Part shown: positions 1 to 8,922 of the stretch, one piece after another | How the letters are laid out: each line of letters starts with the position of its first letter | How positions within the stretch are numbered: position 1 is the first letter of the stretch | Assembly: GCF_030297175.1 (NCBI RefSeq) | Contig: NZ_AP028070.1 | Location: forward strand, 3,038,001-3,102,000 | Direction: 5' to 3' | Length of the DNA: 64,000 nt | Source of the DNA: Marinobacter sp. LA51 | Lineage (GTDB): Bacteria; Pseudomonadota; Gammaproteobacteria; Pseudomonadales; Oleiphilaceae | Program-made: the position numbers and the translations under genes | The notes under the pieces: generated by a model | Told to the model about the DNA's origin: nothing | What the model saw: only the letters and a program-made list of their open reading frames with translations | Databases searched by the model: none

Positions 1-78
1 GGGGCCAGTGTCCCTGGATATTTAACCTTCTTTTTCGAACAGAACGGTCGTGCCTCAGAGCATGGCAAGGAGCACACC

Positions 79-1173
79 ATGAAACAGATGACAGAAGCCC
101 AGCTCACAGAGCTGGAACAGGATCTCAACGCCATCCGGAATGACGTACTGGCCGATCTGGGCGAACGCGATGCCCGTTACATCCGCCGCGTAGTACGCCT
201 GCACCGAACCCTGGAGGTAGGTGGCCGGGTTTTGATGCCCTTTGGCTTCATTCCTCCGGTGTTCGTGGCGGCCACCGTGGCCCTGGGGCTGTCCAAGATC
301 ATCGAGAACATGGAGATCGGCCACAACGTGATGCATGGCCAGTACGACTGGATGAACGATCCCAGCCTGCACTCACAGACCTACGAGTGGGACACCGCTT
401 GCTCCAGCGACTCCTGGCGCCGTACCCACAATTACGAGCACCACACCTACACCAACATCATCGGTAAAGATCGGGACTACGGCTATGCTGTGCTTCGCCT
501 GAGCGACGACGAGCCGTGGCGGCCCAGGCACAGCCTGCAGTTTATTAACTACATTCTGCTGAGCACCTTCTTTCAGTGGGGGGTGGGCCTGCACGAACTG
601 GAAACCGAACGGCTGCACCGTCGGGAAATTACATTAAGATCGAAGCTGCCGTTCTTAAAGGAGTTTTTCAGAAAGGGCGGGCGTCAGGCCTTCAAGGATT
701 ATGTGTTTTTCCCGCTGCTGACATTCCCGGTCGCGCCCATCGTGTTGGCGGGCAACATCGGCGCCAACCTGATCCGCAACCTGTGGTCGTCCACGGTGAT
801 TTTTTGCGGTCATTTCACCCAGGATGCCGAAACCTTTACCGAAGAAGAGTGCTGGGGCGATGGCAAAAATGAAAGCAAAGGCCACTGGTACCTGCGCCAG
901 CTCTCTGGCTCATCCAACTTCACCGGTGGCCGATGGGTGCATTTGCTGAGTGGGCATCTTAGCTTCCAGATGGAACATCACGTGTTCCCGGACCTGCCCG
1001 CCCATCGGTATCCGGAAATATCCGATCGTGTAAGAGAGGTGTGCGCCAAGCACGGCATTCACTACAACACCGGCAGCTTCGCCCGGCAGTACGGCACCGT
1101 GCTCAAACGCATCGCTGCCTTTTCACTGCCCGACCGGCTGCGGGCGCGATTGCCCGCGCTGGATGTGGCCTAG
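79..1173 (+). CDS. Membrane fatty acid desaturase
   Basis: This 364-residue protein belongs to the membrane di-iron fatty acid desaturase family, which introduces a double bond into acyl chains using O2 and electrons from a reductase or ferredoxin. Three histidine clusters are visible: GHNVMH near residue 81, HNYEHH near residue 117 and QMEHH near residue 300, the usual ligand set. Hydrophobic stretches near residues 50-70, 155-170 and 210-240 fit the family topology. The start is the ATG at 79, preceded by AAGGAG. Its stop codon overlaps that of the convergent nsrR gene in the palindrome CTAG. Which acyl substrate or bond position is used cannot be told from the sequence. Only 78 bases lie upstream in the window, so any operator is partly out of view. 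Confidence 0.88.
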   Translation: MKQMTEAQLTELEQDLNAIRNDVLADLGERDARYIRRVVRLHRTLEVGGRVLMPFGFIPPVFVAATVALGLSKIIENMEIGHNVMHGQYDWMNDPSLHSQTYEWDTACSSDSWRRTHNYEHHTYTNIIGKDRDYGYAVLRLSDDEPWRPRHSLQFINYILLSTFFQWGVGLHELETERLHRREITLRSKLPFLKEFFRKGGRQAFKDYVFFPLLTFPVAPIVLAGNIGANLIRNLWSSTVIFCGHFTQDAETFTEEECWGDGKNESKGHWYLRQLSGSSNFTGGRWVHLLSGHLSFQMEHHVFPDLPAHRYPEISDRVREVCAKHGIHYNTGSFARQYGTVLKRIAAFSLPDRLRARLPALDVA

Positions 1174-1607
1174 GCGACCTGAAGCAGTCGTAACAACTGG
1201 GGCCGATGTTGATCCTGAATCACATCGGCCAACGTGTACTTATCCAGCACCTGCAGAAATGCCTCCAGCGCGTCACCGAACATGCCTTTCATTCCGCACA
1301 CCGGCGCGATCTTACAGGCGTTTTTCGAGGTAAAGCACTCGACGATGCTGAGGTCCTGTTCAGTTTCCCGCACCAGCACTCCCACTCGGATTTCAGTCGG
1401 CGCCATCAGCAGGCGCATACCGCCTTTCTTTCCGCGAATGGTCTCGATGTAGCCCTTCTTGTTGAGCTGATGCACCACCTTCATCAGGTGATTCTTGGAG
1501 ATTTCATAACTGTCGGCAATTTCCTGGATGGTAGCCAGGCGGTCACCCTGCACCGCAAGATAGATCAGCACTCGAAGTGAGTAGTCAGTGTATCGGGTGA
1601 TGTGCAT
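1170..1607 (-). CDS. nsrR: Rrf2-family nitric-oxide-sensing repressor, NsrR type
   Basis: A 145-residue Rrf2-family regulator. The N-terminal winged helix (MHITRYTDYSLRVLIYLAV and following) carries DNA binding. Three clustered cysteines, C-x6-C-x5-C (ECFTSKNACKIAPVC), are the expected ligands of the Fe-S cluster that NsrR uses to sense nitric oxide; E. coli NsrR has nearly the same arrangement, C-x4-C-x5-C, followed by a similar C-terminal stretch around LDKYTLADV. I chose the ATG at 1607 because the conserved family N-terminus begins there and GGAG lies about eight bases upstream; a longer upstream reading is possible but unlike the family. It is divergent from moaA. No nitric-oxide detoxification gene lies beside it, so its targets are elsewhere or include moaA or itself. 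Confidence 0.85.
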   Translation of the reverse strand: MHITRYTDYSLRVLIYLAVQGDRLATIQEIADSYEISKNHLMKVVHQLNKKGYIETIRGKKGGMRLLMAPTEIRVGVLVRETEQDLSIVECFTSKNACKIAPVCGMKGMFGDALEAFLQVLDKYTLADVIQDQHRPQLLRLLQVA

Positions 1608-1859
1608 TCGGTACTCCAGGTCTGCTTTGCATTGATTAGGAGTGTTATATACGGAGAGAGCCAATAACTGGTTTTGTCCACCAACACAGACAGACCGCAC
1701 CCCGCATCCCCGCCCAGACCAATATCCTGTTTAAGGGTTTTCCCAACTGCCATACTTAAACTACCGGACTCACGCGGGGGGATCGGATTCCGGGATTTAA
1801 TCTGCGATACTCGAATTAACGTATTTAAATTCTCACTCAGCCGGCAGGAAGCAAAGCCA

Positions 1860-2852
1860 ATGGCCCGCAGCAAGCTGACAGATCGCTTTGGTCGCACCGT
1901 GGACTACGTACGCCTGTCCGTGACCGACCGCTGCGACTTCCGCTGTGTTTACTGCATGGCGGAGGAAATGACCTTTTTGCCCCGCCAGCAGATTCTGTCA
2001 TTGGAAGAGCTGGCTCAAGTGGCGAGAACCTTCGTGGATCTGGGCACCGAGAAGATCCGACTGACCGGCGGTGAACCCCTGGTTCGCAAGGACATTCTCG
2101 AACTGGTCAAGGACATTGGCACCCTTGGCCTGCGGGATTTCGCCATGACCACCAACGGCAGCAAGCTCACCACCATGGCCGAGCCTCTGCGCAAAGCCGG
2201 CTTGAAGCGCCTGAACATCAGTCTCGACTCCCTCGATCCGGACAAGTTTCATCGCATTACCCGCACCGGCCGACTGAACCAGGTACTCGACGGTGTCGAC
2301 GCGGCCCGCGAGGCCGGGTTTGAAGGCATTAAGTTGAACACCGTGGTAATGAAAGGTGGCAACGATGAGGAAGTGCCGGCACTGGTAGACTTTGCCCGCC
2401 GGAAGAACATCGACATCACCTTCATTGAAGAAATGCCACTGGGGGAAATCTCGGAACACGATCGCGGTGAAGCGCTGTGCACCAGCGATGAAGTGCGCGA
2501 CATTATTCGCCAGCACCACGAACTGATGCCCACACCGGAGGATTCCGGCGGCCCGGCGCGCTACTTCCGGATGCCGGACAGCAACACCAAGGTGGGTTTC
2601 ATCTCACCCCACTCCCACAACTTCTGCTCCACCTGCAACCGGGTGAGGGTGACCGTGGAGGGTCGATTGCTGCTATGCCTGGGCAACGAGCATTCGGTAG
2701 ACCTCCGCCACGTGCTGCGCAGTCATCCGGAAAGCGACGAAAAACTTCGGGAAACCATCATCAACGCCATGGATCTGAAACCTGAACGCCACCACTTTTC
2801 CAGCGAAGGCGATGTCCAGATCCTGCGTTTCATGAACATGACCGGGGGCTGA
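1860..2852 (+). CDS. moaA: GTP 3',8-cyclase MoaA
   Basis: A 330-residue radical SAM enzyme for the first step of molybdenum cofactor synthesis, converting GTP to 3',8-cyclo-GTP. The N-terminal cluster motif CDFRCVYC binds the SAM 4Fe-4S cluster. LTGGEPL follows as a typical SAM-binding segment. The C-terminal second cluster site is seen as CSTCNR with a further Cys near LLLCLGN, and the protein ends in the Gly-Gly dipeptide that MoaA needs. The ATG at 1860 was chosen because the conserved reading begins there with AGGAAG upstream; an in-frame reading from 1674 adds 62 unconserved residues. No other moa gene is adjacent, so this is a solitary copy. Divergence from nsrR hints at a link to nitrate or NO metabolism, which is inference. 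Confidence 0.93.
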   Translation: MARSKLTDRFGRTVDYVRLSVTDRCDFRCVYCMAEEMTFLPRQQILSLEELAQVARTFVDLGTEKIRLTGGEPLVRKDILELVKDIGTLGLRDFAMTTNGSKLTTMAEPLRKAGLKRLNISLDSLDPDKFHRITRTGRLNQVLDGVDAAREAGFEGIKLNTVVMKGGNDEEVPALVDFARRKNIDITFIEEMPLGEISEHDRGEALCTSDEVRDIIRQHHELMPTPEDSGGPARYFRMPDSNTKVGFISPHSHNFCSTCNRVRVTVEGRLLLCLGNEHSVDLRHVLRSHPESDEKLRETIINAMDLKPERHHFSSEGDVQILRFMNMTGG

Positions 2853-2963
2853 GAACCACGCCCCCGATCGTCGATCTTCCGGATCGGCCGTGAACCGTCC
2901 CCTTGCCACCGGCGTATCGCTAGCATCCACTCGCGAATTCCTGACACGGAGCAAGCCCCGGCC

Positions 2964-4496
2964 ATGGCCAACCTGATCCTCATTCTCGGCGACCAGCTCA
3001 CACCGGACATCAGCGCACTGGACGACGCCGACAAGCAGCACGACCGGATCGTGATCGCGGAAGTCCATGACGAAGCCAGCTACACCAATCACCACAAGAA
3101 AAAACTGGTCCTGCTGTTCAGCGCCATGCGCCACTTCGCCCAGCAGCTTGAGAAAGATGGCTGGCAGGTGCATTACCAGCACTATCATCCAGATAACGAG
3201 CATCAAAGCCTGGAAGCCGTGATTGCCGCCCAGGCCCAAGACCTGAAACCGGAACGGATCATCACCACCGAGTGCGGTGAATGGCGCCTGCATGCGCAGA
3301 TCAGCGAGTGGAATCGGCAGCTCGATCTGCCGGTGGAAACCCGGCCGGACACCCGGTTTATCGCCACCAAGCAGGAATTCCAGCACTGGGCCGAAGGCCG
3401 AAAACAGCTGCGCATGGAGTTTTTCTACCGGGAGATGCGCCGCAAGACCGGTCTGCTGATGGACCCGGATGGCAAACCCGAAGGCGGGGAGTGGAACTAC
3501 GACGCCGACAACCGGCGCAAATGGACCGGCAAACCCGCGGCCCCGTCGACGTTCCGGGTGGAGCCGGATGACACCACCCAAGCAGTGATCGATCTGGTCA
3601 ACGAGCATTTCTCGGATCATTTCGGCACCACCGACGACTTCCATTTTGCGGTCACCGCCGAGGACGCAGAGCAGGCACTGGCGCACTTCATCGATTACGC
3701 CCTACCCTGCTTTGGAGGCTTCCAGGACGCCATGTCGGATCACGAGGACTGGCTGTTCCACGCCATCCTGTCGCCGTATATCAACAGCGGTCTGCTGGAC
3801 CCGCTCAGTGTGTGCGAGGCCGCCACCCAGGCCTGGTACGCCGGCCAGGCACCGATCAATGCGGTGGAAGGCTTCGTAAGGCAGATTCTGGGCTGGCGGG
3901 AGTTTGTGCGCGGTATCTACTGGATGAACATGCCGGGCTACGCCGAGGAAAACCGGCTGGGCAATACCCGGTCCCTACCCTGGTTTTACTGGACCGGCGA
4001 CACCAAGATGCGCTGTATGCACAAGGCCATCGACAGCACTCGCCGCAACGCCTACGCCCACCACATCCAGCGCCTCATGGTCACGGGCAACTTCGCGCTG
4101 CTGGCCGGGATCAAACCGGAGGAAATCTGTGACTGGTATCTAGCGGTCTATGCCGACGCCTACGACTGGGTGGAGCTACCCAACGTGCTAGGCATGGTGA
4201 TGCACGCCGATGGTGGCTACCTGGGCTCCAAACCCTACGCCGCCAGCGGCAAATACATACAGCGTCAATCGGACCACTGCGCCAATTGCCACTACAACGT
4301 CAACAAGAGCACGGAAGAGGATGCCTGCCCGTTCAACGCGCTTTACTGGCACTTCATCGACCGTCATCGGGACGACTTCGCCAAGAACCCGCGCATGGGC
4401 ATGATGTATCGCAACTGGGACAAGCAAAAACCGGAAAGGAAGGAAGCGCTGCTCAACCGGGCCAACAAGTTGCTGGACCAGATCGAGCAGCTGTAA
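2964..4496 (+). CDS. phrB: Prokaryotic (6-4) photolyase with Fe-S cluster (PhrB / FeS-BCP family)
   Basis: A 510-residue member of the photolyase-cryptochrome superfamily. The N-terminal alpha/beta domain (LILILGDQLTPD) and the C-terminal FAD domain are of the FeS-BCP type, not the classical CPD type. Four cysteines at 351, 439, 442 and 455 match, each offset by one, the 4Fe-4S ligands Cys350/438/441/454 of Agrobacterium PhrB, including the C-x2-C-x12-C spacing in the C-terminal domain. The family repairs (6-4) photoproducts with blue light and often uses a lumazine antenna. GGAG lies upstream of the ATG. It stands alone between moaA and the convergent transporter genes. Assignment to the family is firm; repair activity as opposed to a signalling role is inferred. 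Confidence 0.92.
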   Translation: MANLILILGDQLTPDISALDDADKQHDRIVIAEVHDEASYTNHHKKKLVLLFSAMRHFAQQLEKDGWQVHYQHYHPDNEHQSLEAVIAAQAQDLKPERIITTECGEWRLHAQISEWNRQLDLPVETRPDTRFIATKQEFQHWAEGRKQLRMEFFYREMRRKTGLLMDPDGKPEGGEWNYDADNRRKWTGKPAAPSTFRVEPDDTTQAVIDLVNEHFSDHFGTTDDFHFAVTAEDAEQALAHFIDYALPCFGGFQDAMSDHEDWLFHAILSPYINSGLLDPLSVCEAATQAWYAGQAPINAVEGFVRQILGWREFVRGIYWMNMPGYAEENRLGNTRSLPWFYWTGDTKMRCMHKAIDSTRRNAYAHHIQRLMVTGNFALLAGIKPEEICDWYLAVYADAYDWVELPNVLGMVMHADGGYLGSKPYAASGKYIQRQSDHCANCHYNVNKSTEEDACPFNALYWHFIDRHRDDFAKNPRMGMMYRNWDKQKPERKEALLNRANKLLDQIEQL

Positions 4497-4501
4497 CGCC
4501 T

Positions 4502-5626
4502 TTAGCCAGTGATGCGTTTTTCGGTGTCTGGATCGAAAAAAACCACTTTCTTCATATCGAACATCAGCTCGGCTGTTTCACCCCAGGTTACCGGGTGCTC
4601 CGGATCAATCCGGCAGTGCACGTTGGTGTCGTTCAGGCGAATCAGGGCAATCACGTCCGGGCCGGTCGGCTCGGTCACCTCGATGGTGAACTCGCCAGTG
4701 GTGACCAGGGCCTGATCGCTTTTCTGATCCTGGGGCTGGGTGATGTGCTCTGGGCGAATGCCCAGCACCACCTTCTTGCCAACGCGATCGGCCAGGTACT
4801 CTGGCAGCGGCAGCTTCAGCGAGCGGCCGTCGCCACCCTGCACTTCGGCCTGCAGGCCTTGCTCGCCCTGCTCGCCCTGCTCGACATTCACGTGCACGAA
4901 GCTCATCGCCGGTGACCCCATGAAACCTGCCACGAACATGTTCTGCGGCGAATCATAGACCTGCTTGGGCGTGCCCAGCTGCTGCAGCTCACCGTCTTTC
5001 AGCACCGCGATGCGGTCAGCCAGGGTCATGGCCTCGATCTGATCGTGGGTGACGTAGACGATGGTGGTCTGCAGGCGCTGGTGCAGCTTCTTGATCTCGG
5101 TGCGCATTTCCACACGCAGCTTGGCGTCCAGGTTCGACAGCGGCTCATCGAACAAATAGATGCGCGGACGGCGTGCCAGGGCGCGGCCCATGGCGACCCG
5201 CTGCTGCTGGCCACCGGACAGCCGTGACGGCTTCTTGTCCAGCAGGTGGGAGATCTGCAGCAGATCGGCGACCCGCTCCACTTCCTGCTCGATCTGGTCT
5301 TTCGGCATGCCGCGGATCTTCAGGCCAAAGGCGATGTTCTCGCGCACCGACATGGTCGGATACAGGGCGTAGGACTGAAACACCATGGCGATGTCCCGGT
5401 CTTTGGGCTCCACGCCGGAGACGTCCTTGCCGTCGAGCACAATTTCCCCCTCGGAGATGGCTTCCAGCCCGGCGATGGTGTTCATCAGGGTGGATTTACC
5501 GCAGCCGGAAGGACCGACCAGAATCAGGAATTCGCCCGAGGCAATATCGATATCGATACCTTTGAGGGTCTCCTCAGCCGCTCCGGGATAGGTTTTGCGA
5601 ATTTTACGCAGTTCCAGTTGAGACAT
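4502..5626 (-). CDS. gtsD: ABC transporter ATPase of the MalK/UgpC type for the glucose transporter
   Basis: A 374-residue nucleotide-binding subunit of a carbohydrate-type ABC importer. It shows Walker A GPSGCGKST near residue 38, the signature LSGGQQQR, Walker B IYLFDEP and a switch histidine in VYVTHDQ, followed by a C-terminal regulatory TOBE-like domain of MalK/UgpC type. It is the last gene of gtsABC-gtsD, 18 bases after the second permease, and so presumably powers that transporter. A short GEQ-GEQ-G repeat occurs near residue 255, in the linker before the regulatory domain. Related ATPases can serve several sugar importers, so specificity comes from the neighbours. The symbol follows the Pseudomonas gts system by context and is less sure than the family. 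Confidence 0.88.
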   Translation of the reverse strand: MSQLELRKIRKTYPGAAEETLKGIDIDIASGEFLILVGPSGCGKSTLMNTIAGLEAISEGEIVLDGKDVSGVEPKDRDIAMVFQSYALYPTMSVRENIAFGLKIRGMPKDQIEQEVERVADLLQISHLLDKKPSRLSGGQQQRVAMGRALARRPRIYLFDEPLSNLDAKLRVEMRTEIKKLHQRLQTTIVYVTHDQIEAMTLADRIAVLKDGELQQLGTPKQVYDSPQNMFVAGFMGSPAMSFVHVNVEQGEQGEQGLQAEVQGGDGRSLKLPLPEYLADRVGKKVVLGIRPEHITQPQDQKSDQALVTTGEFTIEVTEPTGPDVIALIRLNDTNVHCRIDPEHPVTWGETAELMFDMKKVVFFDPDTEKRITG

Positions 5627-5644
5627 TGTTGTTTTCCTCTCAGG

Positions 5645-6514
5645 TCAGCCTTTAACAGAGCCGGCGGTCAGGCCCCGGATGAAGTATTTACCCGCCACGA
5701 TGTACACCACCAGCGTTGGTAGTGCCGCAATCATGGCCGCTGCCATATCCACGTTGTATTCCTTTACGCCGGTGCTGGTGTTCACCAAGTTGTTCAGCGC
5801 AACGGTGATGGGCTGGCTGTCGCCACTGGCGAACACCACCCCGAACAGGAAGTCGTTCCAGATCTGAGTGAACTGCCAGATCAGCGACACCATGAAAATG
5901 GGCGTCGACATGGGCAACAGAATGCGGAAAAAGATGGTGAAGAAGCCGGCACCGTCCAGGCGGGCCGCCTTGATCAGTGCATCTGGGATAGCCACGTAGT
6001 AGTTACGGAAAAACAGCGTGGTGAAGGCCACCCCGTAAATCACATGCACCAGCACCAGACCGGGCGTAGTGTTCGCCAGCCCGAGTTGGCCCAGGGTCGC
6101 GGCCATCGGCAGCAGTACCACCTGAAACGGCACGAAGCAGCCAAACAGCAGCAGGCCGAACAACAGGTCCGAACCACGGAACTTCCACTTCGCCAGCACG
6201 TAGCCGTTGAAGGCGCCTAACAAGGTGGAAATCATCACCGCCGGTACGGTCATCTTGAACGAGTTCCAGAAGTAACCGCTGATGCCGTCGCACTGCACGC
6301 CGGTGCAGGCTTCAGACCAGGCCTTGGTCCAGCCGATGGTGGTCCATTCGGTGGGCAGCGCCACCAGGTTACCGGTACGGATGTCCATGGGTGTCTTGAG
6401 GCTGGTCACCAGCATGATGAACAGCGGCACCAGATACACCAGGCACGCCAGAATCAGCAGGCCGTAGATGGCAATGCGGCTGGGACTGAGGCCGGGACGA
6501 GTCATATCAGTCAT
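5645..6514 (-). CDS. gtsC: Sugar ABC transporter permease, GtsC type
   Basis: A 289-residue inner-membrane permease of the MalG family. Six hydrophobic spans can be seen, beginning with SRIAIYGLLILACLVYLVPL near the N-terminus. The cytoplasmic coupling motif region EAA...G is present around IPDALIKAARLDGAGFFTIF (residues about 180-200). It pairs with the preceding permease, whose reading frame it overlaps by eight bases, so the two should be translationally coupled. Together they form the membrane channel for the sugar delivered by the periplasmic protein encoded upstream. The loop IGWTKAWSEACTGVQCDG contains two cysteines, seen also in Pseudomonas-type glucose permeases to my recollection. 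Confidence 0.88.
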   Translation of the reverse strand: MTDMTRPGLSPSRIAIYGLLILACLVYLVPLFIMLVTSLKTPMDIRTGNLVALPTEWTTIGWTKAWSEACTGVQCDGISGYFWNSFKMTVPAVMISTLLGAFNGYVLAKWKFRGSDLLFGLLLFGCFVPFQVVLLPMAATLGQLGLANTTPGLVLVHVIYGVAFTTLFFRNYYVAIPDALIKAARLDGAGFFTIFFRILLPMSTPIFMVSLIWQFTQIWNDFLFGVVFASGDSQPITVALNNLVNTSTGVKEYNVDMAAAMIAALPTLVVYIVAGKYFIRGLTAGSVKG

Positions 6515-7433
6515 GGCGCTTCTCCCTCAGTTCCGAGTACAGGTAAGGCACGATCAAAGCCAGGATGGCACCCAGCATCAGCATGGCACTGGCCGAGCCC
6601 AGGCCCATCTGACCGCGGGTAAAGGTGTGGGCGTACATGAACACCGCTGGCAGGTCGGTGGAGTATCCCGGGCCACCGGCCGTCATGGCCATGACCAGAT
6701 CAAAGCTCTTGATGGCGATGTGAGCCAGCACCATGACCGCGCTGAAGAACACCGGCCGCAGTGACGGCAGGATAATCTTCCAGTAGATCAACGGCAGGCT
6801 GGCACCATCGACCCGGGCCGCCCGGATAATGGAGGAGTCGACACCGCGCAGGCCCGCCAGGAACAGCGCCATGACAAAGCCAGAAGCCTGCCAGACCGCC
6901 GCCATCACGATGGTGTAGATGGCCAGGTTGGAATTCACCAGCCAGTCAAAGCTGAACGAGGTCCAGCCCCAGTCGTGCATCAGTTTCTCAATACCCAGAC
7001 TCGGGTTAAGAATCCACTTCCAGACGGTACCGGTGACGATCATCGACAGCGCCATCGGGTACAGATAAATAGTTCGGATTGCGCCTTCCTGGCGGATGCG
7101 CTGGTCCAGGAATATGGCCAGCACCACGCCAATGAACAAGCAGGTGAAGATGAACAGCCCACCGAATATCGCGAGGTTTTTGGAGGCCGTCAGCCAGCGA
7201 TCGTTAGCCATCAATTTGGCGTACTGATCGAAGCCGACAAAGTCGTAGGTGGGCAAGAAGCTGGAGCTGGTGAACGACAAGATCCCGGTCCACAGCATGT
7301 AGCCGTAGATACCGATGCCGATCAACACAAAGGTTGGGGCAATCACCAGTTTCGGCAACCAGCGCTGCAGGCCGTCCAGCAGTCGTGACGGTGCACTGAC
7401 CACTCCGGCGGGGCGCCGCTGAGTTTGTTCCAT
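6507..7433 (-). CDS. gtsB: Sugar ABC transporter permease, GtsB type
   Basis: A 308-residue permease of the MalF family without the large periplasmic insertion of E. coli MalF. The N-terminal cytoplasmic tail of about 30 residues is followed by six membrane spans; the first is PTFVLIGIGIYGYMLWTGIL. The EAA coupling loop lies near residues 215-240 (VDSSIIRAARVDGASLPLIY). It is the first of the two permease genes and lies 55 bases after the binding protein gene, separated from it by a strong stem-loop at 7457-7480. It overlaps gtsC. It should form the transmembrane heterodimer with GtsC in the inner membrane. Confidence 0.88.
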   Translation of the reverse strand: MEQTQRRPAGVVSAPSRLLDGLQRWLPKLVIAPTFVLIGIGIYGYMLWTGILSFTSSSFLPTYDFVGFDQYAKLMANDRWLTASKNLAIFGGLFIFTCLFIGVVLAIFLDQRIRQEGAIRTIYLYPMALSMIVTGTVWKWILNPSLGIEKLMHDWGWTSFSFDWLVNSNLAIYTIVMAAVWQASGFVMALFLAGLRGVDSSIIRAARVDGASLPLIYWKIILPSLRPVFFSAVMVLAHIAIKSFDLVMAMTAGGPGYSTDLPAVFMYAHTFTRGQMGLGSASAMLMLGAILALIVPYLYSELREKRHD

Positions 7434-7456
7434 GAGAATTCTCCCGAATGAATCGG

Positions 7457-7480
7457 AGAGCCACCCGGGCGGGTGGCTCT
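7457..7480 (-). terminator. Intercistronic stem-loop between gtsA and gtsB
   Basis: A perfect 10-base-pair inverted repeat (AGAGCCACCC / GGGTGGCTCT) with a four-base GGGC centre sits between the binding-protein gene and the first permease. No long T run follows in the direction of transcription. Such stems in ABC transporter operons commonly protect the upstream mRNA or attenuate transcription so that binding protein outnumbers permease; that role is inferred here. Confidence 0.6.
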
Positions 7481-7488
7481 TGGCTTCT

Positions 7489-8748
7489 TTACTTCGCGGC
7501 CTGGATGGCGGCGGCCAACTGATCCGTGGCTTTTACCGGATCCTTGTCGTTGGAGTTCACGAAGTTGGTAACCACATCAAAAACCTGCCCCTGGACGTAA
7601 CTGGTCGTTGCCAGGCCGTGGGCCAGGCTTGGCACCAGCTCGCCGGTGTCGGCGCTGCTCTTGAAGGTCTCCATTGAAGCCTGGGCACAGGCGTCAAACT
7701 CGGACATGTCCATATCGGTACGAACCGGGATGGAGCCTTTGTTCTGATTGAACACGGTCTGGAATTTCGGCTCGAGAATGGTACGGGCCAGGTCTTTCTG
7801 GGCTGCTACGTTTTCCTCTTCACTCAGGCCGAACATGGCGAAGGAATCGACGTTGAAGGTGAATTCACCGGCAGTGCCCGGTGCCGCGGCACACAGATAG
7901 TCTTCACCCGGCGTCAGGCCGGCGGCAGTGAATTCGCCCTTGGCCCAGTCACCCATGATCTGCATGGCAGCTTCGCCACGGATAACCATGCCGGTTGCAG
8001 TGTTCCAATCGCGGCCGGCGGCGTTGTCGTCAACGTAGCTCATGACCTTGGCAAACTTGGCAAACACCTCTTCCATTACCGCGCTGTTGATCACATCCAG
8101 ATCGTGCTCAACAAAGGCTTTGCGGTAGGTGTCGCTGTCCATCACCGCCAGGGCGACGGCTTCGAATACGGTGGCGTCCTGCCAGGGCTGACCACCGTGG
8201 GCCAGCGGAATGTAACCTGCAGCCTTGAGCTTGTCGGCTACGGTAAAGAATTCGTCCAGGGTGTTGGGAATTTCAACGCCGACTTTTTCCATCACCTGCG
8301 GGTTAACCCAGAGCCAGTTGACCCGGTGTACGTTCACCGGCACCGCCACGTACTCACCTTCGTACTGCATCACGTCCGAGATCATCGGCGGCACCAACTG
8401 GTCCCAGTTCTCGGCGGCGGCCACGTCGTCCAGGCTGGTCAGGAAACCCAGCTTGGCCCACTCGCGGATATCAAGCCCTTTGATCTGGGCGGCAGCCGGA
8501 GGATTGCCGGATACGGCACGGGTTTTCAGCACGGTCATGGCTGCTTCACCGCCGCCACCGGCGACCGCGAAGTCTTTCCAGGTATGGCCCTGCTCTTCCA
8601 TCATCTCTTTCAGGGCAGCGGCAGCACGGGCTTCGCCACCGGCGGTCCACCAGTGCAGGACCTCAACTTCGCCCGCATGGACAGCAGCGGCAGGCAGCAG
8701 GCAGGCAGATACGGCAAGGGCGGAAAGGGTACGCTTGAAGGCGGTCAT
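7489..8748 (-). CDS. gtsA: Periplasmic sugar-binding protein, GtsA type
   Basis: A 419-residue extracellular solute-binding protein of family 1 that delivers its sugar to the GtsBC-GtsD importer. A clear Sec signal peptide (residues 1-25, ending AAAVHAG) precedes the mature start [14 protein letters not shown], a typical opening of carbohydrate-binding proteins; the Trp pair probably stacks on the sugar ring. The length fits the Pseudomonas glucose-binding protein. The ATG at 8748 has AAGGAG upstream. It is the first gene of the transporter operon, and the GtrS/GltR regulatory genes lie immediately upstream on the same strand. Glucose is the best guess from that synteny; mannose, glucosylglycerol or another hexose derivative cannot be excluded. 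Confidence 0.85.
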   Translation of the reverse strand: MTAFKRTLSALAVSACLLPAAAVHAGEVEVLHWWTAGGEARAAAALKEMMEEQGHTWKDFAVAGGGGEAAMTVLKTRAVSGNPPAAAQIKGLDIREWAKLGFLTSLDDVAAAENWDQLVPPMISDVMQYEGEYVAVPVNVHRVNWLWVNPQVMEKVGVEIPNTLDEFFTVADKLKAAGYIPLAHGGQPWQDATVFEAVALAVMDSDTYRKAFVEHDLDVINSAVMEEVFAKFAKVMSYVDDNAAGRDWNTATGMVIRGEAAMQIMGDWAKGEFTAAGLTPGEDYLCAAAPGTAGEFTFNVDSFAMFGLSEEENVAAQKDLARTILEPKFQTVFNQNKGSIPVRTDMDMSEFDACAQASMETFKSSADTGELVPSLAHGLATTSYVQGQVFDVVTNFVNSNDKDPVKATDQLAAAIQAAK

Positions 8749-8864
8749 AATGACTCCTTGTTGTTTTTGTCGAGGACATCAAATTATTTACCAGCGGCTG
8801 GATAGCCAGCGGTCAGAAGGCAAGTCTAGGACAGGGAGATCAGAGAGAACGTATCAAACTGAAA

Positions 8865-8894
8865 AACCCATGTAACAAGGCTGTTACATGGGTT
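8865..8894 (-). terminator. Stem-loop terminator after gtrS (possible operator)
   Basis: A perfect 13-base-pair inverted repeat, AACCCATGTAACA and its complement around AGGC. On the minus strand the distal arm runs into GGGTTTTTC, so it resembles an intrinsic terminator for the gltR-gtrS transcript. It also lies about 120 bases upstream of the gtsA start, where a GltR operator could lie, so a regulatory role cannot be excluded. Confidence 0.6.
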
Positions 8895-8922
8895 CTTGAG
8901 GCGCGGGCTGATGGGTGGCCGT

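Noticed and set aside
1813..1832. Imperfect palindrome GAATT...AATTC before moaA as an NsrR operator
   Set aside because: It does not carry the AAGATGC-type half-sites of known NsrR operators and such A/T-rich symmetry is common by chance.
1608..1859. Molybdenum cofactor riboswitch upstream of moaA
   Set aside because: I could not find the long stems expected of that class in the 252-base interval.
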